NCBI RefSeq assembly: GCF_963678635.1
Contig: NC_087067.1
Coordinates: 45,768,515-45,828,514, forward strand
From: Symsagittifera roscoffensis
Lineage: Eukaryota; Xenacoelomorpha; Acoela; Convolutidae
DNA: 60,000 nucleotides
Direction: 5' to 3'
This document shows positions 36,786-50,390 of the stretch, in pieces (position 1 is the first letter of the stretch; the number at the start of each line of letters is the position of its first letter). A program made the position numbers and the translations under genes. The notes beneath the pieces were generated by a model. It was not told where the DNA came from, ran no database searches, and was given only the letters and a program-made list of their open reading frames with translations.

Positions 36786-38980
36786 TGCCTTTGGAACTAT
36801 TCTAGGACATTTATGTTTCCCGGCCACACCTCATATTTTTCTTAACGTCAATGAAATCTGATATTATTATCAATGGAATCTTTTTGCAACCGCTTCTTAA
36901 AGATTCGAGCCCTTACCAACCAAAAGGCATGCCTTTGGAACTATTCTAGGACAGATATGTTTTCCGGCTACACCTCAGATTTTTCTTAACGTCAAGGAAT
37001 TCTGATATTATTATCAACCGAACCTTATTGCGACCGCTTCTTAAAGATTCCAGCCCTTACCAACCAAAATGTATGCCTTTGGAACTATTCTAGGACATTT
37101 ATGTTTCCCGGCCACACCTCATATTTTTCTTAACGTCAATGAGTTCTGATATTATTATCAATGGAATCTTATTGCGACCGCTTCTTAAAGATTCGAGCCC
37201 GTAGCAACCAAAAAGTATGCCTTTGGAACTATTCTAGGACAGCTATGTTCCCGGCTACACCTTATATTTTTCTTAACGTCAATGAATTCTGATGTTATTA
37301 TCAATGGAACCTTCTTGCGACCGCTTCTTACAGATTCGAGCCCTTACGAACCAAAAGGTATGCCTTTGGAACTATTCTAGGACAGATACGTTTTTCCGGT
37401 TACACCTCATATTTTTCTAAACGTCAATGAATTCTGATATTATTATCAATGGAATCTTATTGCGACCGCTTCTTAAAGATTCGAGCCCTTACGAACCAAA
37501 AGGTATGCCTTTGGAACTATTCTAGGACAGCTATGTTCCCGGCTACAATTTATATTTTTCTTAACGTCAATGAATTCTGATGTTATTATCAATCGAGCTT
37601 TTTTGCGACCGCTTCTTAAAGATTCCAGCCCTTACCAACCAAAGTGTATGCCTTTGGAACTATTCTAGGACGTTTATGTTTCCCGGCCACACCTCATATT
37701 TTTCTTAACATCAATCAATTCTGATATTATCATCAATGGAATCTTATTGCGACCGCTTCTTAAAGATTCCAGCCCTTACCAACCAAAATGTATGCCTTTG
37801 GAACTATTCTAGGACGTTTATGTTTCCCGGCCACACCTTATATTTTTCTTAACGTCAATGAATTCTGATATTATTATCAATGGAACCTTATTGCGACCAC
37901 TTCCTAAAGATTCGAGCCCTTACCAACCGAAAGCTATGCTTTTGGAACTAATTTAGGACAGCAATGTTTCCCGGCTACACCTCATTTTTTTCTGAACGTC
38001 AATGAATTCTGATACTGTTATCAATGGAACTTTATTACAATGGTATTATTATCAATGGATTCTTATTGCGACAGTTTCTTAAAGATTCGAGCGCTTGCCA
38101 ACCAAAAGGTTTGCCTTTGGAACTGTTCTAGGACAGCAATGTTTCCCGACTACACCTCATATTTTTCTTAAAGTCAATGAATTCTGATATTATTATGAAA
38201 GGAATCTTATTGCGACCGCTTCTTAAAGATTCGAGCCCATACCAACCAAAATGTATGCCTCTGGAACTATTCTAGGACATTTATGTTTCCCGGCCACACC
38301 TCATATCATTTTACTTAACGTCAATGAGTTCTGATATTAATGTCAATGGAACCTTTTTGCGACCGCTTCCTAAAGATTCGAGCCCTTACCAACCGAAAGC
38401 AGTGCCTTGCGAACTATTCTAGGACAGCAATGTTTCCCGACTACACCTCATATTTTTCTTAACGTCAAGGAATTCTGATATTATTATCAATGGAATCTTA
38501 TTGCGCCACTTCTTAAAGATTCCAGCCCTAACCAACCAAAAAGTCTGTCTTTGGAACTATTTTAGGACATTTATGTTTCCCGGCCACACCTCATAGTTTT
38601 TTTAACGTCAATGAATTCTGATATTTTTATCAATGAAATTTTATTGCGACCGCTTCTTAAAGATTCGAGCCCGTACCAACCAAAAGGTATGCCTTTGGAA
38701 CTATTCTAGGGCAGCGATGTTTCCAGGTTACACTTCATTTTTTTTCACTTAACGTCAACGAATTCTGATATTATTATCAATGGAACCTTATTGCTAACGC
38801 TTCTTAAAGATTCGAGCCCTTACCAGCCAAAAGCTATGCCTTTGGAACTATTCTAGGACAGCTATGTTTCCCGACTACACCTCATTTTTTTCTTAACGTC
38901 AATGAATTCTGATATTATTTTCAATGGAACCTTATTGCGACCAATTCTTAAAGATTCGAGCCCTTACTAATCAAACGGTA
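36786..38980 (+). repeat. 2,195-bp tandem duplication, copy 2
   Basis: Copy of 34,591-36,785. Reading the two side by side I noticed only two substitutions: CTACACCTCATTT for CTACACCTAATTT (near 37,980 against 35,786) and GCTACAATTTATAT for GCTACAACTTATAT (near 37,544 against 35,349). That implies close to 99.9% identity and makes this the youngest-looking large event in the window. The right edge lies in TCAAACGGTATGCC near 38,975. Confidence 0.93.
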
Positions 38981-39344
38981 TGCCTTTGGAACTGTTTTAG
39001 GACAGCTATGTTTCCAGGCTACACCTCATTTTTTTAACCTAACGTCAATGAATTCCGATGTTATTATCAATGGAACCTTATTGCGACCGCTTCCTAAAGA
39101 TTCGAGCCCTTAACAACCGAAAACTATGCCTTTGGAACTATTCTAGAACAGCAATGTTTCTCGACAACACCTCATATTTTTCTTAACGTCAATGAATTCT
39201 GATATTATTATCAATGGAACCTTATTGCGACCGCTTCTTAAAGAGTCCAGCCCTTACCAACCAAAAGGTGTGCCTTTGGAACTATTCTAGGACATTTATG
39301 TTTCCCGGCCACACCTCATATTTTTCTTAAAGTCAATGAATTCT

Positions 39345-40360
39345 GATATTTTTATCGATGGAATCTTTTTGCGACCAATTCTTAAAGATTCGAGCCCTTA
39401 TCAACCAAAAAGAATGCTTTAGGAACTATTCTAGTACAGCTATGTTTCCAGGCTACACCTTAATTTTTTTCTACTTAACGTCAATGAATTCTGATATTAT
39501 TATCAATGGAACCTAATTGCGACCGCTTCTTAAAGATTCTAGCACTTACCAACGAAAAGGTACGCCTTTAGAACTATTCTAGGACAGCAATGTTCCCCGA
39601 CTACACCTCAAATTTTTCTTAACGTCAAGGAATTCTGATATTATTATCAATGGAACTTTATTGCGACCGCTTCTTAAAGAGTCCTGCCCTTACCAACCAT
39701 AAGGTGTGCCTTTGGAACTATTCTAGGACATTTATGTTCCCGGCCACACCTCATATTTTTCTTAACGTCAATGAATTCTGATATTATTATCAATCGAACC
39801 TTATTGCGACCGCTTCTTAAAAAATCGAGCCCTTACCAACCAAAAGGTATGCCTTTGAAACTATTCAAGGTCAGCTATGTTATCCGGCCACGCCTCATAT
39901 TTTTCTTAACGTCAATGAATTCTGATATTATTTTCAATGGAACCCTATTGCGACCGATTCTTAAAGTTTCGAGCCCTTATCAACCAAAAAGTATGCCTTT
40001 GGAACTATTCTATAACAGCTATGTTTCCAGGCTACACTTTAATTTTTTTCTACTTATTGTCAATGAATTCTGATATTATTATCAATGGAACCTAATTGCG
40101 ACCGCTTCTTAAAGATTCCAGCACTTACCAACGAAAAGGTATGCCTTTAGAACTATTCTAGGCCAGCAATGTTTCCCGACTACACCTCAAATTTTTCTTA
40201 ACGTCAAGGAGTTCTGATATTATTATCAATGGAACCTTATTGCGACCGCTTCTTAAAAATTCGAGCCCTTACCAACCAAAAGCTATGCCTTTGGAACTAT
40301 TCTAGGACAGCTATGTTTCCCGACTACCTCTCATACTTTTCTTAACGTCAATGAATTCTG
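39345..40360 (+). repeat. 1,015-bp tandem duplication, copy 1
   Basis: GATATTTTTATCGATGG at 39,345 recurs at 40,360, and the AACTATTCAAGGTCAGC with TTATCCGGCCACGCC monomer near 39,862 recurs near 40,878 (offset 1,016 after a one-base indel). About seven monomers are involved, including the AATTTTTTTCTACTTAACG form of the T tract. Confidence 0.88.
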
Positions 40361-41365
40361 ATATTTTTATCGATGGAATCTTTTTGCGACCAATTCTTAA
40401 AGATTCGAGCCCTTATCAACCAAAAAGAATGCTTTAGGAACTATTCTAGTACAGCTATGTTTCCAGGCTACACCTTAATTTTTTTCTACTTAACGTCAAT
40501 GAATTCTGATATTATTATCAATGGAACCTAATTGCGACCGCTTCTTAAAGATTCTAGCACTTACCAACGAAAAGGTACGCCTTTAGAACTATTCTAGGAC
40601 AGCAATGTTCCCCGACTACACCTCAAATTTTTCTTAACGTCAAGGAATTCTGATATTATTATCAATGGAACTTTATTGCGACCGCTTCTTAAAGAGTCCA
40701 GCCCTTACCAACCAAAAGGTGTGCCTTTGGAACTATTCTAGGACATTTATGTTTCCCGACTGCACGTCATATTTTTCCTAACGTCAATGAATTCTGATAT
40801 TATTACCAATAGAACTTTATTGCGACCGCTTCTTAAAAAATCGAGCCCTTACCAACCAAAAGGTATGCCTTTGAAACTATTCAAGGTCAGCTATGTTATC
40901 CGGCCACGCCTCATATTTTTCTTAACGTCAATGAATTCTGATATTATTTTCAATGGAACCCTATTGCGACCGATTCTTAAAGTTTCGAGCCCTTATCAAC
41001 CAAAAAGTATGCCTTTGGAACTATTCTATAACAGCTATGTTTCCAGGCTACACTTTAATTTTTTTCTACTTATTGTCAATGAATTCTGATATTATTATCA
41101 ATGGAACCTAATTGCGACCGCTTCTTAAAGATTCCAGCACTTACCAACGAAAAGGTATGCCTTTAGAACTATTCTAGGCCAGCAATGTTTCCCGACTACA
41201 CCTCAAATTTTTCTTAACGTCAAGGAGTTCTGATATTATTATCAATGGAACCTTATTGCGACCGCTTCTTAAAAATTCGAGCCCTTACCAACCAAAAGCT
41301 ATGCCTTTGGAACTATTCTAGGACAGATATGTTTCCCGACTACCTCTCATACTTTTCTTAACGTC
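40361..41365 (+). repeat. 1,015-bp tandem duplication, copy 2
   Basis: Second copy of 39,345-40,360. Differences seen include CCCGACTGCACGTC for CCCGGCCACACCTC near 40,757, ATTACCAATAGAACTTT for ATTATCAATCGAACCTT near 40,803, and GGACAGATATG for GGACAGCTATG near 41,325. The match ends near 41,366, where TATTTTCAATGG replaces TTTTATCGATGG. Confidence 0.87.
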
Positions 41366-44300
41366 AATGAATTCTGATATTATTTTCAATGGAACCTTAT
41401 TGCGACCAATTCTTAAAGATTCGAGCCCTTACCAACCAAAAGGTATGCCTTTGGAACTATTCTAGGACAGCTATGTTTCCAGGCTACACCTCATTTTTTT
41501 TACTTAAAGTCAATGAATTCTGATATTAATGTCAATGGAACCTTATTGCGACCGCTTCCTAAAGATTCGAGCCCTTACCAACCGAAAGCAGTGCCTTGGG
41601 ACCTATTCTAGGACAGCAATGTTTCCCGACTACACCTCTTATTTTTCTTAACGTCAAGGAATTCTGATATTATTATCAATGGAACCTTATTGCGACCGCT
41701 TCTTAAAGATTCCAGCCCTTACCAACCAAAAGGTGTGCCTTTGGAACTATTCTAGTACATTTATGTTTCCCGGCCACACCTCATATTTTCCTTAACGTCA
41801 ATGAATTCTGATATTATTATCATTGGAATTTTTTTGCGACCGCTTCTTAAAGATTCGAGCCCTTACCAACCAAAAGGTATGCCTTTGGAACTATTCTAGG
41901 ACAGCTATGTTTCCAGGCTACACCTCATTTTTGTTACTTAACGTCATTGAATTCTGATATTAATGTCAATGGAACCTTATTGCGACCGCTTCCTAAAGAT
42001 TCGAGCACTTACCAACCGAAAGCAGTGCCTTGGTAACTATTCTAGGACAGCAATGTTTCCCGACTACACCTCATATTTTTCTTAACGTCAAGGAATTGTG
42101 ATATTTTTATCAATGGAACCTTATTGCGACCGCTTCTTAAGTATTCCAGCCCTTACCAACAAAAAGGTGTGCCTTTGGAACTATTCTAGTACATTTATGT
42201 TTCCCGGCGACACCTCATATTTTTCTTAACGTCAATGAACTCTGATATTATTATCATTGGAGTCTTTTTGCGACCGCTTCTTAAAGATTCGAGCCCGTAC
42301 CAACCAAAAAGTATGCCTTTGGAACTAATTAGGACATTTATGTTTCCCGGCCACACCTCATATTTTTCTTAACGTCAAGGAAATCTGATATTATTATCAA
42401 TGGAACCTTTTTGCGACCGCTTCTTAAAGATTCCAGCCCTTACCAACCAAAAGATATGCCTTTGGAACTATTCTAGGACATTTAAGTTTCCCGGCCACAC
42501 CTCATATTTTTCTTAACGTCAATGAATTCTGATATTATTATCAATGGAATCTTATTGCGACCGCTTCTTAAAAATTCGAGCCCTTACCAACCAAAAGTTA
42601 TGCCTTTGGAACTATTCTAGGACAGCAATGTTTCCCGACTACACCTCATATTTTTCTTAACGTCAAGGAATTCTGATACTAATGTCAATGGAACCTCATT
42701 GCGACCGCTTCCTAAAGATTCGAGCCCTTACCAACCGAAAGCAATACCTTTGGAAAAATTCTAGGACAGCAATGTTTCCTGACTACACCTCATATTTTTC
42801 TTAAAGTCAATGAATTCTAATATTATTATCAATGGAATCTTATTGCGACCGCTTCTTAAAGATTCGAGCCCATACCAACCAAAAGGTATGCCTTTGGAAC
42901 TATTCTAGGACATTTATGTTTCCCGGCCACACCTCATATTTTTTTTACTTAACATCAATGAATTCTGATATTAATGTCAATGGAACCTTATTGCGACCGC
43001 TTCCTAAAGATTCGAGCCCTTACCAACCGAAAGCAGTGCCTTGGGAACTATTCTAGGACAGCAATGTTTCCCGACTACACCTCATATTTTTCTTAACGTC
43101 AAGGAATTCTGATATTATTATCAATGGAACCTTATTGCGACCGCTTCTTGAAGATTCCAACCCTTACCAACAAAAAGGTGTGCCTTTGGAACTATTCTAG
43201 TACATTTATGTGTCCCGGCCACAACTCATATTTTTCTTAACGTCAATGAATTCTGATATTATTATCATTGGAATCTATTTGCGACCAATTCTTAAAGATT
43301 CGAGCCCTTACCAACCAAAAGGTACGCCTCTGGAACTATTCTAGGACAGCTATGTTTCCAGGCTACAACTCATTTTTTTCTACTTAACGTCAATGAATTC
43401 TGGTATTATTGTCAATGGAACCTTATTGCGACCGCTTCCTAAAGATTCGAGCCCTTACATACCGAAAGCAGTGCCTTGGGAACTATTCTAGGACAGCAAT
43501 GTTTCCCGACTACACCTCATATTTTCTTAACGTCAAGGAATTCTGATATTATTATCAATGGAACCTTATTGCGACCGCTTCTTAAAGATTCCAGCCCTTA
43601 CCAACCAAAAGGTGTGCCTTTGGAACTATTCTAGTACATTTATGATTCCCGGCCACACCTCATATTTTTCTTAACGTCAAGGAAATCTGATATTATTATC
43701 AATGGAACCTTATTGCGTTCGCTTCTTTAAGATTCCAGCCCTTACCAACCAAAAAATATGCCTTTGGAACTATCTAGGACATTTATGTTTCCCGGTCAAA
43801 CCTCATATTTTTCTTAACGTCAATGAATTCTGATATTATTATCATTGGAATCTTTTTGCGACCGCTTCTCAAAGATTCGAACCCGTACCAACCAAAAGGT
43901 ATGCCTTTGGAACTATTCTAGGACATTTATGTTTCCAGGCCACACCTCATATTTTTCCTAACGTCAATGAATTCTAATATTATTATCAATGGAATCTTAT
44001 TGCGACCGCTTCTTAAAAATTCGAGCCCTTACCAACCAAAAGCTATGCCTTTGGAACTATTCTAGGACAGCAATGTTTCCCGACTACACATCATATTTTT
44101 CTTAACGTCAAGAAATTCTGATATTAATGTCAATGAAACCTTATTGCGACCGCTTCCTAAAGATTCGAGCCCTTACCAACCGAAAGCAATGCCTTTGGAA
44201 CTATTCTAGGACAGCAATGTTCCCCGACTACACCTCATATTTTTCTTAACGTCAAGGAATTCCGATATTATTATCAATGGAACCTAATTGCGACCGCTTC

Positions 44301-44990
44301 TTAAAGATTCCAGCCCTTATCAACCAAAAGGTGTGCCTTTGGAACTATTCTAGTACATTTATGTTTCCCGGCCTCATCCTATTATTTTCCTAACGTCAAT
44401 GAATTCTGATATTATTATCAATGGAATCTTTTTGCGACCGCTTCTTAAAGATTCGAGCCCGTACCAACCAAAAGGTATGCATTTGGAACTATTCTAGGAC
44501 AGCTATGTTTCCAGGTTACACCTCCTTTTTTTCTCAACGTCAATGAATTCTGGTATTATTTTCAAAGGAACCTTATTGCGACCGCTTCTTAAAGATTCGA
44601 GCCCTTACCAACCAAAAGGTATGCCTTTGGAATTATTCTAAGACAATTATGTTTCCCGGCTCCAACTCATGCTTTTCTTAACGTCAATGGGTTCTTATAT
44701 TGTTATCAATGGAGCCTTATTGCGACTGCTTTTTTTAAGATTCGAGCCCTTACCAACCAAAAGGTATGCCTTTTGAACTTTTCTAGGACAGCTATGTTTA
44801 CCGGCTACATCACATATTTTTCTTAACTTCAATGAATTCTGCTATTTTTATCAATGGAACATTACTGCGACCGCTTCTTTTAAAATTCGAGACCTTACCA
44901 ACCAAAAGGTATGCCTTTGGAACTATTCTAGGACAGCTATGTTTCCAGGTTACACCTCAATTTTTCACATAATGTCAAAGAATTCTGACT
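41366..44990 (+). repeat. Zone 3 monomers with loose trimer (~436 bp) periodicity
   Basis: The CTAGTACATTTATG variant recurs near 41,749, 42,186, 43,197 and 43,632, steps of about 436 bp within pairs. It is preceded each time by GTCAAGGAATT and GGTGTGCC and followed by GCCACACC or GCGACACC members. GCAGTGCCTTGGGAAC monomers (near 41,588, 43,033 and 43,470) alternate with them. The copies are more diverged than the neighbouring duplications, so this looks like an older trimer partly scrambled by later events. Confidence 0.75.
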
Positions 44991-44997
44991 TTTTTAT

Positions 44998-47382
44998 CAA
45001 TGGAACCTTATTGCGACCGCTTCTTAAAGATTCGAGCGCTTACCAACCAAAAGGTTTGCCTTTGGAACTACTCTAGGACAGCTATGTTTCCCGGCTAAAC
45101 ATCATTTTTCTTACTTCACGTCAATGAATTCTGATATTATTATCAATGGAACCTTATTGCGACCGCTTCTTAAAGATTCCAGCCCTAACCAACCAAAAGG
45201 TATGCCTTTGGAACTATTCTAGGTCATTTATGTTTTCCCGGCCGCACCTCATATTTTCTTGACGCCAATGAATTCTGCTATTTTTATCAATGGAGTTTTA
45301 TTGCGACCGCTTCTTAAAGATTCGAGCCCGTACCAATCAAAAGATATGCCTTTGGAATTATTCTAGGGCAGCTATGTTTCCAGGCTGCACCTCATTTTTT
45401 TTACCTAACGTCAATAAATTCTATTATTAATGTCATTGGAACCTTGTTGCGACCGCTTCCTAAAAATTTGAGCCCTTACCAACCGAAAGCAACGCCTTTG
45501 GAACTATTCTAGTACATTTATATTTCCCGGCCACACCTCATATTTTTCTTAACGTCAATGAATGCTGATATTATTATCAATGGAACCTTATTGCGACCGC
45601 TTCTTAAAGATTCCAGCCCTTATCAACCAAAAGGTGTGCCTTTGGAACTATCTAGTACATTTCTGTTTCCCGACTACACCTCATATTTTTCTTAACGTCA
45701 AGGAATTCTGATATTATTATCAATGGAACCTTATTGCGACCGCTTCTTAAAGATTCCAGTCCTTACCAACCAAAAGGTGTGCCTTTGGAACTATTCTAGT
45801 ACATTTATGTTTCCCGGCGACACCTCATATTTTTCTTAACGTCAATGAATCTGATATTATTATCAATGGAATCTTTTTGCAACAGCGTCTTAAAGATTCG
45901 AGCCCGTACCAACCAAAAGGTACGCCTTTGGAACTATTCTAGGCCAGCTATGTTTCCAGGTTACACTTTTTTTTCTACTTAACGTCAATGAATTCTGATA
46001 TTATTATCAATGAAACCCTATTGCGATCGCTTCTTAAAGAATCTAGCCCTTACCAACCAAAAGCTATGCTTTTGGAACTATTCTAGGACAGCTATGTTTC
46101 CCGACTACACTTCATACTTTTCTTAACGTCAATGAATTCTGATATTATTATCAATGGAACCTTATTGCGGCCGATTCTTAAAGATTCGAGCCCTTACCAA
46201 CCAAAAGGTATGCCTTTGGAATTATTCTAAGACAATTATGTTTCCCGGCTCTAACTCATATTTTTCTTAACGTCAAGGGATTCTTATATTGTTATCAATG
46301 GAACCTTTTTGCGACCGCTTCTTTTAAGATTCGAGCCCTTACCAACCAAAAGGTATGCCTTTTGAACTTTTCTAGGACAGCTATCTTTCCCGGCTACACC
46401 TCATATTTTTCTTAACTTCAATGAATTCTGCTATTATTATCAAGGGAACCTTACTGCGACCGCTTCTTTTAAGATTCGAGCCCTTACCAACCAAAAGGTA
46501 TGCCTTTGGAACTATTCTAGGACAGCTATGTTTCCAGGTTACACCTCATTTTTTTTAAATTCACGTCAATGAATTCTGATATTATTATCAATGGAACCTT
46601 ATTGCGACCGCTTCTTAAAGATTCCAGCCCTTACCAACCAAAAGGTATGCCTTTGGAACTATTCTAGGACATTTATGTTTCCCCGGCCACACCTCATATT
46701 TTTCTTAACGTCAAAGAATTCTGGTATTTTTATCAATGGAACCTTATTGCGACCGCTTCTTAAAGATTCGAGCGCTTACCAATTGATAGCTATATTATTA
46801 TCAATGGAACCTTATTGCGACCGCTTCTTAAAGATTCCAGCCCTTACCAACCAAAAGGTATGCCTTTGGAACTATTCTAGGACATTTATGTTTCCCCGGC
46901 CACACCTCATATTTTTCTGAACGTCAAAGAATTCTGGTATTTTTATCAATGGAACCTTATTGCGACCGCTTCTTAAAGATTCGAGCGCTTACCAACCAAA
47001 AGGTTTGCCTTTGGAACTACTCTAGGACAGCTAAGTTTCCCGGCTAAACATCATTTTTCTTACTTCACGTCAATGAATTCTGATATTATTATCAATGGAA
47101 CCTTATTGCGACCGCTTCTTAAAGATTCGAGCGCTTACCAACCAAAATTTTTGCCTTTGGAACTACTCTAGGACAGCTATGTTTCCCGGCTAAACATCAT
47201 TTTTCTTACTTCACGTCAATGAATTCTGATATTATTATCAATGGAACCTTATTGCGACCGCTTCTTAAAGATTCAAGCCCTTACCAACCAAAAGGTATGC
47301 CTTTGGAACTATTCTAGGACATCTCTGTTTCCCGGCTACACCTCATATTTTTCTTAACATCAATGAATGCTGATTTTATTAT
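44998..47382 (+). repeat. 2,386-bp tandem duplication, copy 1
   Basis: The unusual TATTTTCTTGACGCCAATG monomer near 45,250 recurs near 47,636, and the truncated junction ACCAATTGATAGC at 46,778 recurs at 49,164, an offset of 2,386 bp. The whole order of variants between them is preserved. The last ~450 bp (46,930-47,380) holds consecutive AGCGCTTACCAACC monomers with ACTACTCTAGG and AACATCATTTTTC, a local amplification not seen at the end of copy 2. Confidence 0.9.
46778..46800 (+). repeat. Truncated-monomer junction J2 (also at 49,164 and 50,100)
   Basis: TTACCAATTGATAGCTATA joins the ACCAA part of one unit to the GATATTATTATC part of another and removes most of the intervening monomer. The chimeric unit keeps one frame open across two partial monomers, which is why a 109-codon ORF appears at each of the three sites. 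The copies at +2,386 and a further +936 bp share the junction exactly, so the deletion happened once. Confidence 0.88.
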
Positions 47383-49350
47383 CAATGGAACCTTATTGCG
47401 ACCGCTTCTTAAAGATTCGAGCGCTTACCAACCAAAAGGTTTGCCTTTGGAACTACTCTAGGACAGCTATGTTTCCCGGCTAAACATCATTTTTCTTACT
47501 TCACGTCAATGAATTCTGATATTATTATCAATGGAACCTTATTGCGACCGCTTCTTAAAGATTCCAGCCCTAACCAACCAAAAGGTATGCCTTTGGAACT
47601 ATTCTAGGTCATTTATGTTTTCCCGGCCACACCTCATATTTTCTTGACGCCAATGAATTCTGCTATTTTTATCAATGGAGTTTTATTGCGACCGCTTCTT
47701 AAAGATTCGAGCCCGTACCAATCAAAAGATATGCCTTTGGAATTATTCTAGGGCAGCTATGTTTCCAGGCTGCACCTCATTTTTTTTACCTAACTTCAAT
47801 AAATTCTATTATTAATGTCAATGGAACCTTGTTGCGACCGCTTCCTAAAAATTTGAGCCCTTACCAACCGAAAGCAACGCCTTTGGAACTATTCTAGTAC
47901 ATTTATATTTCCCGGCCACACCTCATATTTTTCTTAACGTCAATGAATGCTGATATTATTATCAATGGAACCTTATTGCGACCGCTTCTTAAAGATTCCA
48001 GCCCTTATCAACCAAAAGGTGTGCCTTTGGAACTATCTAGTACATTTCTGTTTCCCGACTACACCTCATATTTTTCTTAACGTCAAGGAATTCTGATATT
48101 ATTATCAATGGAACCTTATTGCGACCGCTTCTTAAAGATTCCAGTCCTTACCAACCAAAAGGTGTGCCTTTGGAACTATTCTAGTACATTTATGTTTCCC
48201 GGCGACACCTCATATTTTTCTTAACGTCAATGAATCTGATATTATTATCAATGGAATCTTTTTGCAACAGCGTCTTAAAGATTCGAGCCCGTACCAACCA
48301 AAAGGTATGCCTTTGGAACTATTCTAGGCCAGCTATGTTTCCAGGTTACACTTTTTTTTTCTACTTAACGTCAATGAATTCTGATATTATTATCAATGAA
48401 ACCTTATTGCGATCGCTTCTTAAAGAATCTAGCCCTTACCAACCAAAAGCTATGCTTTTGGAACTATTCTAGGACAGCTATGTTTCCCGACTACACTTCA
48501 TACTTTTCTTAACGTCAATGAATTCTGATATTATTATCAATGGAACCTTATTGCGGCCGATTCTTAAAGATTCGAGCCCTTACCAACCAAAAGGTATGCC
48601 TTTGGAATTACTCTAAGACAATTATGTTTCCCGGCTCTAACTCATATTTTTCTTAACGTCAAGGGATTCTTATATTGTTATCAATGGAACCTTTTTGCGA
48701 CCGCTTCTTTTAAGATTCGAGCCCTTACCAACCAAAAGGTATGCCTTTTGAACTTTTCTAGGACAGCTATCTTTCCCGGCTACACCTCATATTTTTCTTA
48801 ACTTCAATGAATTCTGCTATTATTATCAAGGGAACCTTACTGCGACCGCTTCTTTTAAGATTCGAGCCCTTACCAACCAAAAGGTATGCCTTTGGAACTA
48901 TTCTAGGACAGCTATGTTTCCAGGTTACACCTCATTTTTTTTAAATTCACGTCAATGAATTCTGATATTATTATCAATGGAACCTTATTGCGACCGCTTC
49001 TTAAAGATTCCAGCCCTTACCAACCAAAAGGTATGCCTTTGGAACTATTCTAGGACATTTATGTTTCCCCGGCCACACCTCATATTTTTCTTAACGTCAA
49101 AGAATTCTGGTATTTTTATCAATGGAACCTTATTGCGACCGCTTCTTAAAGATTCGAGCGCTTACCAATTGATAGCTATATTATTATCAATGGAACCTTA
49201 TTGCGACCGCTTCTTAAAGATTCCAGCCCTTACCAACCAAAAGGTATGCCTTTGGAACTATTCTAGGACATTTATGTTTCCCCGGCCACACCTCATATTT
49301 TTCTGAACGTCAAAGAATTCTGGTATTTTTATCAATGGAACCTTATTGCG
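47383..49350 (+). repeat. 2,386-bp tandem duplication, copy 2 (incomplete)
   Basis: Matches 44,998-46,960, including ATTTTCTTGACGCC, CTAGTACATTTCTG, GCAACAGCGTC and the truncated junction at 49,164. It stops near 49,350, where CGCTTTTTATAGATTCG appears in place of CGCTTCTTAAAGATTCG. Differences seen elsewhere are single bases (GGTACGCC against GGTATGCC near 45,920 and 48,306; TAACGTC against TAACTTC near 45,406 and 47,792). Confidence 0.88.
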
Positions 49351-49359
49351 ACCGCTTTT

Positions 49360-50390
49360 TATAGATTCGAGCGCTTACCAACCAAAAGGTATGCCTTTGG
49401 AACTATTCTAGGACAGCTATGTTTCCAGGTTACACTTTTTTTTCTACTTAACGTCAATGAATTCTGATATTATTATCAATGAAACCTTATTGCGATCGCT
49501 TCTTAAAGAATCTAGCCCTTACCAACCAAAAGCTATGCCTTTGGAACTATTCTAGGACAGCTATGTTTCCCGACTACACTTCATACTTTTCTTAACGTCA
49601 ATGAATTCTGATATTATTATCAATGGAACCTTATTGCGGCCGATTCTTAAAGATTCGAGCCCTTACCAACCAAAAGGTATGCCTTTGGAATTATTCTAAG
49701 ACAATTATGTTTCCCGGCTCTAACTCATATTTTTCTTAACGTCAAGGAAATCTGATATTATTATCAATGGAACCTTATTGCGTTCGCTTCTTTAAGATTC
49801 CAGCCCTTACCAACCAAAAGGTATGCCTTTGGAACTATTCTAGGACAGCTATGTTTCCAGGTTACACCTCATTTTTTTAAATTCACGTCAATGACTTCTG
49901 ATATTATTATCAATGGAACCTTATTGCGACCGCTTCTTAAAGATTCCAGCCCTTACCAACCAAAAAGTATGCCTTTGGAAATATTCTAGGACATTTATGT
50001 TTCCCCGGCCACACCTCATATTTTTCTTAACGTCAAAGAATTCTGGTATTTTTATCAATGGAACCTTATTGCGACCGCTTCTTAAAGATTCGAGCGCTTA
50101 CCAATTGATAGCTATATTATTATCAATGGAACCTTATTGCGACCGCTTCTTAAAGATTCCAGCCCTTAAACCCCAAAAGGTATGCCTTTGGAACTATTCT
50201 AGGACATTTATGTTTCCCCGGCCACACCTCAAATTTTTCTGAACGTCAAAGAATTCTGGTATTTTTATCAATGGAACCTTATTGCGACCGCTTCTTATAG
50301 ATTCGAGCGCTTACCAACCAAAAGGTTTGCCTTTAGAACTACTCTAGGACAGCTATGTTTCCCGGCTACACCTCATTTTTTTAAATTCAA
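49360..50390 (+). repeat. Mosaic block: partial third copy assembled from several donors
   Basis: From about 49,430 to 49,740 the sequence follows 48,350-48,660 at an offset of 1,083 bp. A stretch at about 49,740-49,800 (GTCAAGGAAATCTG, TTGCGTTCGCTTCTTTAAG) matches a monomer otherwise seen near 43,680-43,735. From about 49,810 to 50,280 it follows 48,880-49,340 at an offset of 936 bp. Such switching is expected from unequal crossover or gene conversion between out-of-register monomers. Confidence 0.78.

Noticed and set aside
46591-46920. 109-codon ORFs at 46,591, 48,977 and 49,913 with an internally repeated MEPYCDRFLKIPALTNQ
   Set aside because: The protein repeat is simply the DNA repeat read through the J2 truncated junction. 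The copies follow block duplication and show no coding signature.
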